DNA from: Phycisphaeraceae bacterium | GTDB taxonomy: Bacteria; Planctomycetota; Phycisphaerae; Phycisphaerales; Phycisphaeraceae | Reading direction: 5' to 3' | NCBI GenBank assembly: GCA_029260715.1 | Contig: JAJDCS010000044.1 | Location: 62,001-126,000, forward strand | Length of the DNA: 64,000 bases | In this document: one piece after another, positions 44,578-53,354 of the stretch | How the letters are laid out: every line of letters begins with the position of its first letter | Position numbering within the stretch: position 1 is the first letter of the stretch | Notes under the pieces: generated by a model | Told to the model about the DNA's origin: nothing | The model's database searches: none | Seen by the model: only the letters and a program-made list of their open reading frames with translations | Translations under genes and position numbers: made by a program

Positions 44578-47124
44578 GTGACCGGTCTTATTGAGCCAAC
44601 ACCATTGTTCTGTTCCCGTCATAAGCGTGTCGTTGGTGACACGGGTTTATTCTTTATCCCGTTAGCGGTGTGCTGGGCTTTGGGCGCGGCGGTGGGGTTG
44701 GCGTGGGGGTGGGTTGGGCTGTGGCTAACTTCGGGGTGTGCGTTGGCGGCTGTGGCGGGTGTCATGGCGGCGAAGCGTCGGCTGCGCGCGGCGCGGTGTT
44801 GGGGGTGGTTGGCTGTTGTCATGGTAGGGGCGGGGTGGGCTGCGGTTTGGCAGCACCGCTTGCCAACCGATGACGTCGCGCGGTTTGTGGGCGACGAATC
44901 CCAGTTGGCGCAGATCACCGGCACGGTCGATGGCGAGCCGTATCTGAGCGACCCGCGCCGGGGTGTGTTCGGCGAGTTCAGCTACAGGCAGCCCTCGACG
45001 GTTTTTGTGTTGCGGGTTGATTCGATTGTCGTTGACGGTGCGGCGCAGCACGCCAGCGGGCGTGTTTACGCACGGGTGCGCCAAGCGGATCACCGTTTAC
45101 AACAAGGCGATCGTGTGCGGGTCACGGGTTGGCTTGGGCCGATCTTGGGGCCTGCGAATCCGGGCGAGCGCGATTGGCGGATTAGCCTGGCAAGCCGGGG
45201 CATACGCGGGCGGTTGACTCTCGTGAACCGAGGCAACTGGAGTTTAGTTGAGCGGCCGACGGCTGGCTGGTTTACAGCGGTGCGGCGGTGGTGCGAAAGC
45301 GGTGCGGTGGCGGCGCTGCACGTGGGTGCGGCGTTTGAGCCGCAGCGCCGGGCGTTTCTGGAGGCGATCTTGTTAGGGCGACGCGGCGGCGACTTGGCGG
45401 AGCTTGAAGAGCACTTTCGCCGTGTGGGGCTGGCGCATTTATTAGCGATCAGCGGGGCGCACCTGATGGTGTTGCTGGGGCTGGTGTGGCTGGGGGCCAG
45501 GGTGTTGGGGTTAAGCCCGCCCCGCGTGGCGGCGGTGGTGTTGGCGGTGCTGGTGTGGTACCTGCTAACCGTGGTGCCGCGTGTGCCGATACTCCGCGCG
45601 GCTGTCATGTCGGGATTATTCACAGTGGGGTACGCCACGGGGCGGCGCATGCGCGCGTTGGAGCTGGTCGCGTTGGCGGCGTTGCTGATATTAATCTGGC
45701 GGCCAAGCGAGCTGTTGTCGGTTGGGTTTCAGCTGAGCTTCGGGATTGTGTTTGGGTTGTTGGTGTTTGTGGAGCCGGTGAGCCGGTGGCTGTGGCGAGG
45801 GTTTGACGCGCCGTATGAGCAGCATCAAGGGTCATGGTGGCGGTGGCCAGCCAGGTGGCTGGTGGGGTATGTGGCGGTGAGTGTGATCGCGTTTCTGATC
45901 GCGATGCCGCTGGTGGCGTACCACTTCCGGTACGTGAGTTTGCTGGGGGTGGCGGCTTCGCTGCTGGCTTGGCCGTTGGTGATGGCGGTGCTGGGCGTGG
46001 GGTATTTAAAAGTGCTGATCGGCCAAGTGTTGCCCAGTGCGGGGGTGCTGCTGGTTTGGCCGCTGCAGCGCAGCGCGGATGGGTTAACGGGCTTGGTGGC
46101 GTGGATGTCCGAGTGGCCGGGGGCGGGGGTGACACTGCACACACAGCCGACGCTGGTTTGGTTGGTCGGAGCGTTGGCGGTGGTGGCGGCTTGGCTGGCG
46201 GGGCGGTTCGTGCAACGCCGTGTGGCGTTCGTCGTGGCGGTGGGGTTGTGTGTGGTTGGGGTGGTTGATCTGTCCACGGTGACCTCACCGCTGGCTCAAC
46301 GGATGGGCGTTGGCGGTGAGCGGCCGGCGTTGACGCTGAACATGTTTAGTGTCGGGGATGGGTCGTGTTACCTGCTACGCGTGGCGGGGGATGAGCAGCA
46401 ACACACGCTGATGTTTGATTGCGGGTCGCAGCACGACACGGGCGTGGGCAGCGATCGGATCGTTCCCGCGTTGCAGCACTTGCGGGTGAGCCGTATCGAT
46501 ACCTTGGTGATATCACACGCGGACCTGGATCATTTCAACGGCAGCTTGGACGTGGTTGATCGTGTCAAGGTGGGGCGGGTGTTTGTGCCGCCTCAGATGC
46601 TCGACGCGGCGCGGCGTGATCCTGGTTCGGCTTCGGCGGTGCTGATTGAGCAGTTGCGCCGGCGTGGCGTGCCAGTAGGGGTGATTAGCCGGGGTTGGCG
46701 TGAAGCGCACGGCGGTGCGGTGCTGGAGGTTTTGTGGCCGCCGGAGGGGCTTCGGGCGCAGCGCGTCAATGACACTTCGGTGGTGCTGTCGGTGCGTGTC
46801 GCCGGTCGGCACGTGGTCCTCAATGGCGACATCCAACAGGACGCGATTGAATCGCTGCTTGCGTTGGAAGCGGACGTGCGCGCGGACGTGGTTGACCTGC
46901 CGCACCACGGCAGTTTTATAGAAGCATCGCCGCGGTGGCTCCAAGCGGTGGCGCCTGCGGTGGTGTTGCAGTCTTGTGGGCCCGGGCGGTTCAGCCAAGA
47001 CAAGTGGGGCGATTGGCTGGAGCGGCTTTCAATTCAAAGGCTGACGACCGCGGAGGCGGGCATGGTGGAGTTAATCATTGAGCGAGGCGGCGAGGTCCGT
47101 TGGGAGGGGTTTAAAGTCCCGTAG
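44578..47124 (+). CDS. comEC: ComEC/Rec2 DNA-uptake channel protein
   Basis: This 848-residue protein has N-terminal membrane helices and a DUF4131-like periplasmic domain, a Competence domain (about 240-530, with LLAISGAHLMVLLGLVWLG and GFQLSFGIVFGLLVF) and a C-terminal metallo-beta-lactamase-type domain with SHADLDHFNG (about 646). ComEC moves single-stranded DNA across the inner membrane during natural transformation. The start is a GTG at 44578. The three-domain layout is complete, so uptake of DNA is plausible if pilus genes exist elsewhere. Confidence 0.93.
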   Translation: MTGLIEPTPLFCSRHKRVVGDTGLFFIPLAVCWALGAAVGLAWGWVGLWLTSGCALAAVAGVMAAKRRLRAARCWGWLAVVMVGAGWAAVWQHRLPTDDVARFVGDESQLAQITGTVDGEPYLSDPRRGVFGEFSYRQPSTVFVLRVDSIVVDGAAQHASGRVYARVRQADHRLQQGDRVRVTGWLGPILGPANPGERDWRISLASRGIRGRLTLVNRGNWSLVERPTAGWFTAVRRWCESGAVAALHVGAAFEPQRRAFLEAILLGRRGGDLAELEEHFRRVGLAHLLAISGAHLMVLLGLVWLGARVLGLSPPRVAAVVLAVLVWYLLTVVPRVPILRAAVMSGLFTVGYATGRRMRALELVALAALLILIWRPSELLSVGFQLSFGIVFGLLVFVEPVSRWLWRGFDAPYEQHQGSWWRWPARWLVGYVAVSVIAFLIAMPLVAYHFRYVSLLGVAASLLAWPLVMAVLGVGYLKVLIGQVLPSAGVLLVWPLQRSADGLTGLVAWMSEWPGAGVTLHTQPTLVWLVGALAVVAAWLAGRFVQRRVAFVVAVGLCVVGVVDLSTVTSPLAQRMGVGGERPALTLNMFSVGDGSCYLLRVAGDEQQHTLMFDCGSQHDTGVGSDRIVPALQHLRVSRIDTLVISHADLDHFNGSLDVVDRVKVGRVFVPPQMLDAARRDPGSASAVLIEQLRRRGVPVGVISRGWREAHGGAVLEVLWPPEGLRAQRVNDTSVVLSVRVAGRHVVLNGDIQQDAIESLLALEADVRADVVDLPHHGSFIEASPRWLQAVAPAVVLQSCGPGRFSQDKWGDWLERLSIQRLTTAEAGMVELIIERGGEVRWEGFKVP

Positions 47125-47160
47125 CGGTGTCGCGGCTCGTGTTTATTCAATCTGAAGATT

Positions 47161-48738
47161 TTAGTCGTTCGGCGTCTCGGTGCTTTCGCTGTCGGCGTTT
47201 GGCGTGGGTAAGACCAGCACGGTCACGGTCAGTTGTGTTTGTGGGTCGTAGACGGGCACGGTGGGGCGCATGGGGATTCGCTGCATGAGTAGTTGGCCCC
47301 AATCGGTTTTAAACAGGGGCTGCACTGCTGTGGCGTGGCCATGTCCGACAAGCGGGATGCGCGGCGGGTGAACGGCGGCTGTGTCAGCGTCGTCGTCGGT
47401 GCGGAAGTAGGGCGGGGCGGCCTGTACGAGCCAAGTGATCGATGGGGCGTTCCACGACGGCGCTTGGGGCAGGAGCCTGGCGTGTTGGTTTGGGGCGGTG
47501 TTTAGATTCCGCAGCAACTGTGTTAGTTGAGACGCGGTCATGGCCAGGGTGATCTGGCGGGGCTGTGCGCTCGACGGGTTGCGGTCGGCATCGGTGGTTG
47601 TTTCGAGTTGAGCCGCGTCGGGCTGGGGCGGTGTGGTTAGCGCGACGATGGGGACGGCATTCGCGACGGTCCAGGTCAGCAGGGCTTGTTGGCCGGTCTG
47701 AGGGTCGTGCGTGGCTAGCTCAAGCCAAACCGTCGGTCGGGCCGTTGGGCTGGCGGGAGATTCGGCGGGCGTTTGTGCCGCGTCTGACTCTTTGGCTTTG
47801 CCTAGTTGGCGGGCGGCTGTGAGCGCCTCATCTTCGGTTTTCGCTTCGCTGGATGCAAGCTGTGGGTCGGCTTGCGTCAGGTGTTGCATAACTTTTTGAG
47901 CCAGTGGGCTAAGGGGCTGGTCTTTGGCGGTGTTCATTTTTTTCGCGGGGGCGGGCGTGAGGCGGGCGAAGGTGTCGGCTGAGGCCGGTGCGTCTGGTGT
48001 TTGGGGCACCTGGGCGCGCCGTTCAAGAGAGCCCTCTTTGTGGCCCATCGCGAATGAGCCGGTTGCTTCTGTATTTGCATCTCCGCGTACACGCAGCCCG
48101 GATTGATTGATGATTTCTAGGAGGTCTTGCTTCGGGGGCGGTGCCGTGTCGGAACGGTTTTCCAGCAAAGCCATTGGCGCTGTGGAGGCGTCGGACAGGG
48201 CTAACGCCTGTTCGGCGTTTTGGTGTTCATCGTCGGCAAGTGTGCTTGAGATTGAAGGCGTGGTTGGGGCGTTTGGCTTGAATTCAAATAGTTGATCGCT
48301 GTTCGAGCGACGGGGCTTGTTGTCTGCCATGCGGGACATGCTTAGGCCGGCTGGCGTGAAGTCTTCGTAGAGATTGCGGTCGACGAGTGTGTGTACGACG
48401 ACGGCTGCGGAGATCAGGATCATGGCAGCTAAACCGGAGTACGCGATCATGCGACCCAAGCGGTAGCTGCCCGACGGGCGCACGGGGCTCAACTCGGGCG
48501 GGGGCGCGTCCAGGAGCATGCTGCGTTCGAGGCGTTGGGTGACTTGGCTTAGCAACTCATCGGGTGGCGACTCGGTGGGGAGCGTGCGCATGGTGCGGCG
48601 GTCTTGGACCAACTGGCTGACGAGGCTTTTGAGCCTGGGGTCTTTGGTCATGGAGGCCTCGAATTGGGCGGCCTGGTCAGGTGTGAGGTCGCCCTCGATG
48701 TAGCCGAGCATTGTTTCTTCGTTGTAGCGATCAACCAT
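47161..48738 (-). CDS. Membrane-anchored anti-sigma-like protein
   Basis: This 525-residue protein begins MVDRYNEETMLGYIEGDLTPDQAAQFEASM, the usual anti-sigma layout of an N-terminal helical part (about 1-50), a single membrane helix at 97-117 and a long extracytoplasmic part of about 400 residues, Ala/Pro/Thr-rich with a final folded region. The zinc-binding HxxxCxxC motif of ZAS proteins is missing. The gene overlaps the end of the ECF sigma gene by eight bases, so the pair is co-translated and very likely forms a sigma/anti-sigma switch. Confidence 0.8.
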   Translation of the reverse strand: MVDRYNEETMLGYIEGDLTPDQAAQFEASMTKDPRLKSLVSQLVQDRRTMRTLPTESPPDELLSQVTQRLERSMLLDAPPPELSPVRPSGSYRLGRMIAYSGLAAMILISAAVVVHTLVDRNLYEDFTPAGLSMSRMADNKPRRSNSDQLFEFKPNAPTTPSISSTLADDEHQNAEQALALSDASTAPMALLENRSDTAPPPKQDLLEIINQSGLRVRGDANTEATGSFAMGHKEGSLERRAQVPQTPDAPASADTFARLTPAPAKKMNTAKDQPLSPLAQKVMQHLTQADPQLASSEAKTEDEALTAARQLGKAKESDAAQTPAESPASPTARPTVWLELATHDPQTGQQALLTWTVANAVPIVALTTPPQPDAAQLETTTDADRNPSSAQPRQITLAMTASQLTQLLRNLNTAPNQHARLLPQAPSWNAPSITWLVQAAPPYFRTDDDADTAAVHPPRIPLVGHGHATAVQPLFKTDWGQLLMQRIPMRPTVPVYDPQTQLTVTVLVLPTPNADSESTETPND

Positions 48739-49420
48739 TGGACAGCCTTCTAATAGACGTTGAGGGGGTATCAGGCGTGGATACGGCTTGCTTGGGGCGA
48801 TTCTGGGTGTTTTGCGGCGGTGGTTTTTTCTGGAGGATCTCCCGGCGCAGCGCCAGGCGCGCACGGAACAGGCGGCTCTTGACCGTGCCTATGGGGATGC
48901 CCATGACCTCGGCGATTTGCTGGTACTCCATCTGATCGATGTCGCGTAGCACGATGATGGCCCGCAGGTCGTCCTGGAGACGCGCCAGGGCGGCCGTCAA
49001 TTGTTGTTGCTGCTCTTCTTGTTGGACGCGTATCGCGGGGTTGGGTTCGCGCGGGTCGGTAAGCTGGTCCCGCAAAGGGGATAGCTGGTCCCTGCCCACG
49101 CGTCCGATCGGGTCCGTGGCGGCGTGGTCCAGGCTGACGGTCCGGCGCAGGCGCTGCTTGCGCAGGTGTGAAAACGCGGCATTCATGGCGATCCGCGTCA
49201 TCCAGGTGGTGATATCGGACTTTCCTTTGAAGTCGCCGATGTGCTCGATGATTTTTAGGAGTGTGTCTTGCGTGACCTCGGCTGCGTCGTCGCGGTGGCC
49301 GATCATGCGCAGGACCACGTTATAGAGCCGGTGTTGCGAGGTTTGCAGAAGCTGGCACAGAGCGGCTTGGTCGCCGCGGACGGCCCGCTCGACAAGCTTG
49401 GGGTTTAATGCCTGTGGCAT
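48731..49420 (-). CDS. ECF-type RNA polymerase sigma factor
   Basis: This 229-residue ECF sigma factor has region 2 (about 25-95, with DDAAEVTQDTLLKIIEHIGDF and TWMTRIAMNAAFSHLRKQR) and region 4 (about 140-195, with DQMEYQQIAEVMGIPIGTVKSRL). The linker of about 45 residues and a 30-residue Pro/Ser-rich tail are longer than in many ECF factors. GGAG lies seven bases before the ATG. It is paired with the membrane protein that follows. Confidence 0.93.
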   Translation of the reverse strand: MPQALNPKLVERAVRGDQAALCQLLQTSQHRLYNVVLRMIGHRDDAAEVTQDTLLKIIEHIGDFKGKSDITTWMTRIAMNAAFSHLRKQRLRRTVSLDHAATDPIGRVGRDQLSPLRDQLTDPREPNPAIRVQQEEQQQQLTAALARLQDDLRAIIVLRDIDQMEYQQIAEVMGIPIGTVKSRLFRARLALRREILQKKPPPQNTQNRPKQAVSTPDTPSTSIRRLSNG

Positions 49421-49612
49421 GACCCGCTCCAGTCATCGCAAGTCGACGCGGGTCCTGGGTTGTGGCCAAGACCGTCGAAATCTTCCTCCTAACAAGCTGC
49501 CTCCTCCACGGTTCAGGAATGATTCCGGGGACCGTCCGGTGGCGTCGCCTGCGATGCGGTTGCTTGTTACTATGGCCCAGCAGACGGGTAAGGTCAACAC
49601 CGAGGCACCACG

Positions 49613-51049
49613 ATGAGCCAACACGAGCGGTACGAATCAGCCCTAGCGACGCGCAACGCCTCGCCACAGATGCAGGCGATCTGGTCGGGCCAGCGAAAAT
49701 TTTCGACTTGGCGGCGGCTGTGGCTGGCGCTGGCCGAGGCGCAGAAGGAACTGGGGCTTGACATCAGCGACGCGCAAATCGCCCAGCTACGCGACCACCT
49801 TGATGACATTGATTACGTTGTGGCAGAGGGTTATGAGCGGCAGCTACGCCACGACGTGATGGCGCACGTCCACACACTGGGCGACGCGGCGCCGCTGGCT
49901 CGGCCGATTATCCACCTGGGGGCGACCAGCCAATACCTCAATTGCAACACCGAACTGCTACAGACCCGTGAGGCTTTGGGTCTAGTCGCGGTCAAGCTGG
50001 CCAACGGGATCGATCAATTGGGGCGGTTCGCGGTCCAATACCGCGAGTTGGCGACGCTGGGCTTCACGCACTTTCAGCCCGCCCAGCCGACCACCGTGGG
50101 CAAGCGCGCCACACTCTGGGCCCAGGACCTGGCCATCGCCCTAGCGGAGGTCGAGCACCGCATCGAGTCGCTGCGGTTCCGAGGGGCCAAGGGCACGACG
50201 GGCACGCAGGCGTCTTTTTTGGCGCTATTCGATAACGACCACGGCAAGGTCGAGCGGCTTGACGAATTGGTGGCCCAAAAAATGGGCTGGGATTCTAACA
50301 AACGCTGCGTTGTTACCGGGCAGACCTACCCGCGCGTGGTGGACGGGTTGGTGGCGGCGTCGCTGGCAGCGGCCGCTGCTGGGGCACAAAAATTTGCCAC
50401 CGACATGCGCCTGCTAGCCAATCGCAAAGAACTCGAAGAGCCGTTCGAGGAATCGCAGATCGGCTCGTCGGCCATGGCCTACAAACGCAACCCCATGCGC
50501 TGCGAGCGCGTCTGCGGGCTGTGTCGGTTTGTGATTGGGCTGACGCAGGTGCCGTTTGTGACGGCCGCCGAGCAGTGGCTCGAGCGCACGCTAGACGATT
50601 CGAGCACGCGACGGCTGTCGCTGCCCGAGCCGTTTTTGGCCATCGACGGGGCGTTGGACTTGGTGGTGAACGTGTCGAGCCAGATTGTGGTTTATGAGAA
50701 GGTGATCGCGGCGAACCTGGCGCGTGAGCTGCCGTTCATGGCTACGGAGAACCTGCTGATGGCTGCGGTGCGCGGCGGCGCCGACAGGCAGGACGCCCAC
50801 GAGGTGATCCGCCGTCACAGCCAGGAGGCTGCCCAGCGCGTGAAGATGGACGCTGCCGAGAACGATTTGCTAGACAGGCTCAGTGGCGAAGCGGTTTTCA
50901 AGGGTGTTGATCTGAACAACGCCGCCGACCCGGCGGGCATGATTGGGCGCGCCCCCCAGCAGGTGGACGCGTTCATCGAGCAGGTCGTCGAACCGATCCG
51001 CCAGCGGTACAAAAAACACCTGGGCTACGAGCCAAATACCTGCCTATAA
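49613..51049 (+). CDS. purB: Adenylosuccinate lyase
   Basis: This 478-residue enzyme cuts adenylosuccinate and SAICAR in purine synthesis. It has HLGATSQYLNCNTELLQ, TLGFTHFQPAQPTTVGKRA, and the superfamily signature GSSAMAYKRNPMRCERVCGL, with the eukaryote-like length and the start YESALATRNASPQMQAIWS. The ATG at 49613 is well placed, with a plausible leader after the divergent sigma gene. No missing catalytic segment was seen. Confidence 0.95.
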   Translation: MSQHERYESALATRNASPQMQAIWSGQRKFSTWRRLWLALAEAQKELGLDISDAQIAQLRDHLDDIDYVVAEGYERQLRHDVMAHVHTLGDAAPLARPIIHLGATSQYLNCNTELLQTREALGLVAVKLANGIDQLGRFAVQYRELATLGFTHFQPAQPTTVGKRATLWAQDLAIALAEVEHRIESLRFRGAKGTTGTQASFLALFDNDHGKVERLDELVAQKMGWDSNKRCVVTGQTYPRVVDGLVAASLAAAAAGAQKFATDMRLLANRKELEEPFEESQIGSSAMAYKRNPMRCERVCGLCRFVIGLTQVPFVTAAEQWLERTLDDSSTRRLSLPEPFLAIDGALDLVVNVSSQIVVYEKVIAANLARELPFMATENLLMAAVRGGADRQDAHEVIRRHSQEAAQRVKMDAAENDLLDRLSGEAVFKGVDLNNAADPAGMIGRAPQQVDAFIEQVVEPIRQRYKKHLGYEPNTCL

Positions 51050-51095
51050 TTCAGTCCTTTAGTGAGTGCTGGCCCATTGCATTAGGAGCTGCGTG

Positions 51096-51530
51096 ATGTG
51101 GGCGGTAATGGTTCCATTGGACAAGCGTATCGCCGCTTGGATGAGGCGTCACGGCCACTTGCTCTTGCGCGTGTCGCTGGGTGTTACGTTCATCTGGTTC
51201 GGGATCCTTAAGCCGTTCGGCATCAGCCCCGCGGCGGACTTGGTGGCTAAAACGGTGTATTGGTTTCCGCCGGAAGTCTTTGTGCCGATCCTGGGTTGGT
51301 GGGAGGTGGCCATCGGGGTAGGTTTGCTGTTCCGCCCGTTAATCCGTGTGGCGCTGGGGCTGCTTTTTCTTCAGATGCCGGGGACGATGCTGCCGCTGGT
51401 TCTGCTCCCGGCGGTGTGTTTCACGCAAGTTCCGTATGCTCCCACGCTCGAGGGTCAGTACATCATCAAGAACCTCGTGCTGATCAGCGCGGCAATCGTG
51501 GTGGGGGGGACGGTGCGCGAGAAGGCGTGA
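51096..51530 (+). CDS. DoxX-like membrane protein
   Basis: This 144-residue protein has four membrane helices with the DoxX-type opening LLRVSLGVTFIWFGILKPFG, then VFVPILGWWEVAIGVGLLFRP and a last helix LVLISAAIVVGG. AGGAG lies about seven bases before the ATG at 51096. The family includes thiosulfate:quinone oxidoreductase subunits and redox-stress proteins, but the particular role is unknown. It could share a transcript with purB (46-base gap). Confidence 0.8.
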   Translation: MWAVMVPLDKRIAAWMRRHGHLLLRVSLGVTFIWFGILKPFGISPAADLVAKTVYWFPPEVFVPILGWWEVAIGVGLLFRPLIRVALGLLFLQMPGTMLPLVLLPAVCFTQVPYAPTLEGQYIIKNLVLISAAIVVGGTVREKA

Positions 51531-51590
51531 CGGTGTCGGCGTGTCCCGTGTCGCGGGGTGGGGCTTACACGCGCATTCACGGGTACGGGG

Positions 51591-52412
51591 TTACTCCTTA
51601 GATTTGCGGCGTCGGGATTCCCGGTGCGCGTGCGGGCACAGCCCCCGCGTGCTGCCACGGACGAACTGGGCCATTTCAGCGACAAGCTCGGCGCCGGGGC
51701 CGCCTTTTTTCACCATCTTTTCCATTATCTCAGCAGCCACCTGATTGGTGTGGCCTTCAAGATAGAGCGTATTGAACGCGGACTTCACCGCGTCGATGGC
51801 TTGGCGGTCGACGCCGCTGCGTCGCAGGCCCACGAGGTTCAGGCCGTTGACCCGGAGGTAGCCTGCCGCTGTCACAAACGGGGGCAGGTCTTGGACGAGT
51901 GTGCTGTTGCCGCCCAGGAAGGCCAGCCGACCCACGCGGCAGAACTGGTGCACAGCACCGTTGCCGCCGAGGGTCACGTCGTCGCTGATCTGCGCGTGTC
52001 CGCCGACGACCGCGCCGGTCACAATCGTGCAGCGGTCGCTCAGGGTTACGTCATGACCCAGGTGGGAGTTGGTCATGAACATGTTGTCATCGCCGACGGT
52101 GGTGGGGCGGTCGGGCTTGGTCGAGCAGTGGATCGTGACGCCCTCGCGGAAGATATTGCGGTCGCCGATTTTCACGCCACACGTCGTGCCGTTGTATTTG
52201 CGGTCCTGAGGCTCGAAGCCGATGCAGACGAACGGGTACAGCTCGTTGTCGCTGCCCAGCGAGACCGGCCCGTGCAGGTGGACGTGCGCCCGCAATCGGC
52301 AGCCTTGGCCGATTGTGACCGGGCCGTCGATAACGCAGCCGGGGCCGACCTGCACATCCGGGGCGATCTTCGCTTGCGGGTCGATCACGGCGCTGGGGTG
52401 GATCTTGGACAA
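51591..52412 (-). CDS. lpxA: Acyl-[ACP]-UDP-N-acetylglucosamine O-acyltransferase LpxA
   Basis: This 273-residue enzyme makes the first step of lipid A synthesis. It has the left-handed beta-helix hexad repeats (VQVGPGCVIDGPVTIGQGC), the catalytic histidine His117 in MTNSHLGHDV, GGNGAVHQFCRVG and a helical C-terminal part. The start is a TTG (52410-52412) with AAAGGA about nine bases upstream. Its presence implies a lipid A-containing outer membrane. The C-terminal 20 residues are basic and unusually long. Confidence 0.94.
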   Translation of the reverse strand: MSKIHPSAVIDPQAKIAPDVQVGPGCVIDGPVTIGQGCRLRAHVHLHGPVSLGSDNELYPFVCIGFEPQDRKYNGTTCGVKIGDRNIFREGVTIHCSTKPDRPTTVGDDNMFMTNSHLGHDVTLSDRCTIVTGAVVGGHAQISDDVTLGGNGAVHQFCRVGRLAFLGGNSTLVQDLPPFVTAAGYLRVNGLNLVGLRRSGVDRQAIDAVKSAFNTLYLEGHTNQVAAEIMEKMVKKGGPGAELVAEMAQFVRGSTRGLCPHAHRESRRRKSKE

Positions 52413-52572
52413 GAGAACAATCCTTTATTCGGGGTAGCCGGTGCAGCCGCTATGATAGGCATGTCGTTGAGAAGCTCCAGTGTAAGTCAACCGTTAGTTC
52501 ATGCTGGGCCGGTTTCGCATCAACACGTGTCGCTCCCCGTTAAGCAGTGGTCGACGAAGGTAATGACAGGCG

Positions 52573-53301
52573 ATGCCCGATAGCGACCCCACAGATTTTG
52601 TCATGCGAGACCTTGGCAGGCTGGCTTACGCCGAGGCGCTGGTTGTGCAGCGGCGCGTCCACCAACGCGTGCTCGACGGGCAAGACCCTCAGACGCTGTT
52701 ACTCGTTGAGCACGACCCGGTGATCACGGTCAGTCAGCGACGCGATTGTCCCCAGCACCTGCTGGCTACCCCGCAGCGGCTAGCTGAACTGGGCATCGAC
52801 GTGCAGCCGACCGACCGTGGGGGTGATGTGACCTACCACGGCCCGGGTCAGCTTGTGGTGTACCCGATTATCCGATTAACGCCTTTGGGGTTGAACGTTG
52901 GCAGATACGTGCGCCTGCTTGAAGACGTGGTGATGGACACGGTGTCGGCGTTCGGCGTGGCGGCGTGCCGGGACCAATGCGCCAGGGGTGTTTGGGTGGG
53001 TGATGCGGCTGGGGGCGTGCAGCCGCCCGCAGCGAATGAGATGAAAAAGTTATGCGCCGTGGGTGTGCGTGTACAGCGAGGAGTGACGCTTCACGGGCTG
53101 GCGTTGAACGTCACGACGGACCTGGATCATTTTCAAACGATCGTGCCTTGCGGGCTCTCTGGGCGGGGTGTGACGAGCCTGGAGCGATTGCTCGGGCGCG
53201 ACGCGCCTTCGATGGAGCGGGTGAAGACACAGCTCGTCGAATCGATGCGGCGCAAATTGTCTGAGACCATCGGCAGAGCAACGCCCGCATGTGTAACTTG
53301 A
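52573..53301 (+). CDS. lipB: Octanoyl-[ACP]:protein N-octanoyltransferase LipB
   Basis: This 242-residue enzyme moves the octanoyl group onto lipoyl domains. It has TDRGGDVTYHGPGQLVVYPI, the active-site Lys159 (in KKLCAVGVRV) and Cys193 (IVPCGLSGRG), and GVTLHGLALNVTTDL. A loop of about 15 residues (about 144-157, AAGGVQPPAANEM) before the active-site Lys is longer than in E. coli LipB. A repeat copy follows the stop codon by four bases. LipA is not seen in the window. Confidence 0.94.
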   Translation: MPDSDPTDFVMRDLGRLAYAEALVVQRRVHQRVLDGQDPQTLLLVEHDPVITVSQRRDCPQHLLATPQRLAELGIDVQPTDRGGDVTYHGPGQLVVYPIIRLTPLGLNVGRYVRLLEDVVMDTVSAFGVAACRDQCARGVWVGDAAGGVQPPAANEMKKLCAVGVRVQRGVTLHGLALNVTTDLDHFQTIVPCGLSGRGVTSLERLLGRDAPSMERVKTQLVESMRRKLSETIGRATPACVT

Positions 53302-53305
53302 AGAA

Positions 53306-53340
53306 ACCGCTCGCTGATCCGCCTGAGGCGGACGGCTCGT
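53306..53340. repeat. ACCGCTCGCTGATCC... palindromic repeat
   Basis: This 35-base unit matches 42497-42531 at all but one base (G for C at the ninth position). It sits between lipB and the next gene; the frame of the latter runs back through it, which argues for a start at 53355 downstream. Confidence 0.75.
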
Positions 53341-53354
53341 ATGGTGGATCATTG

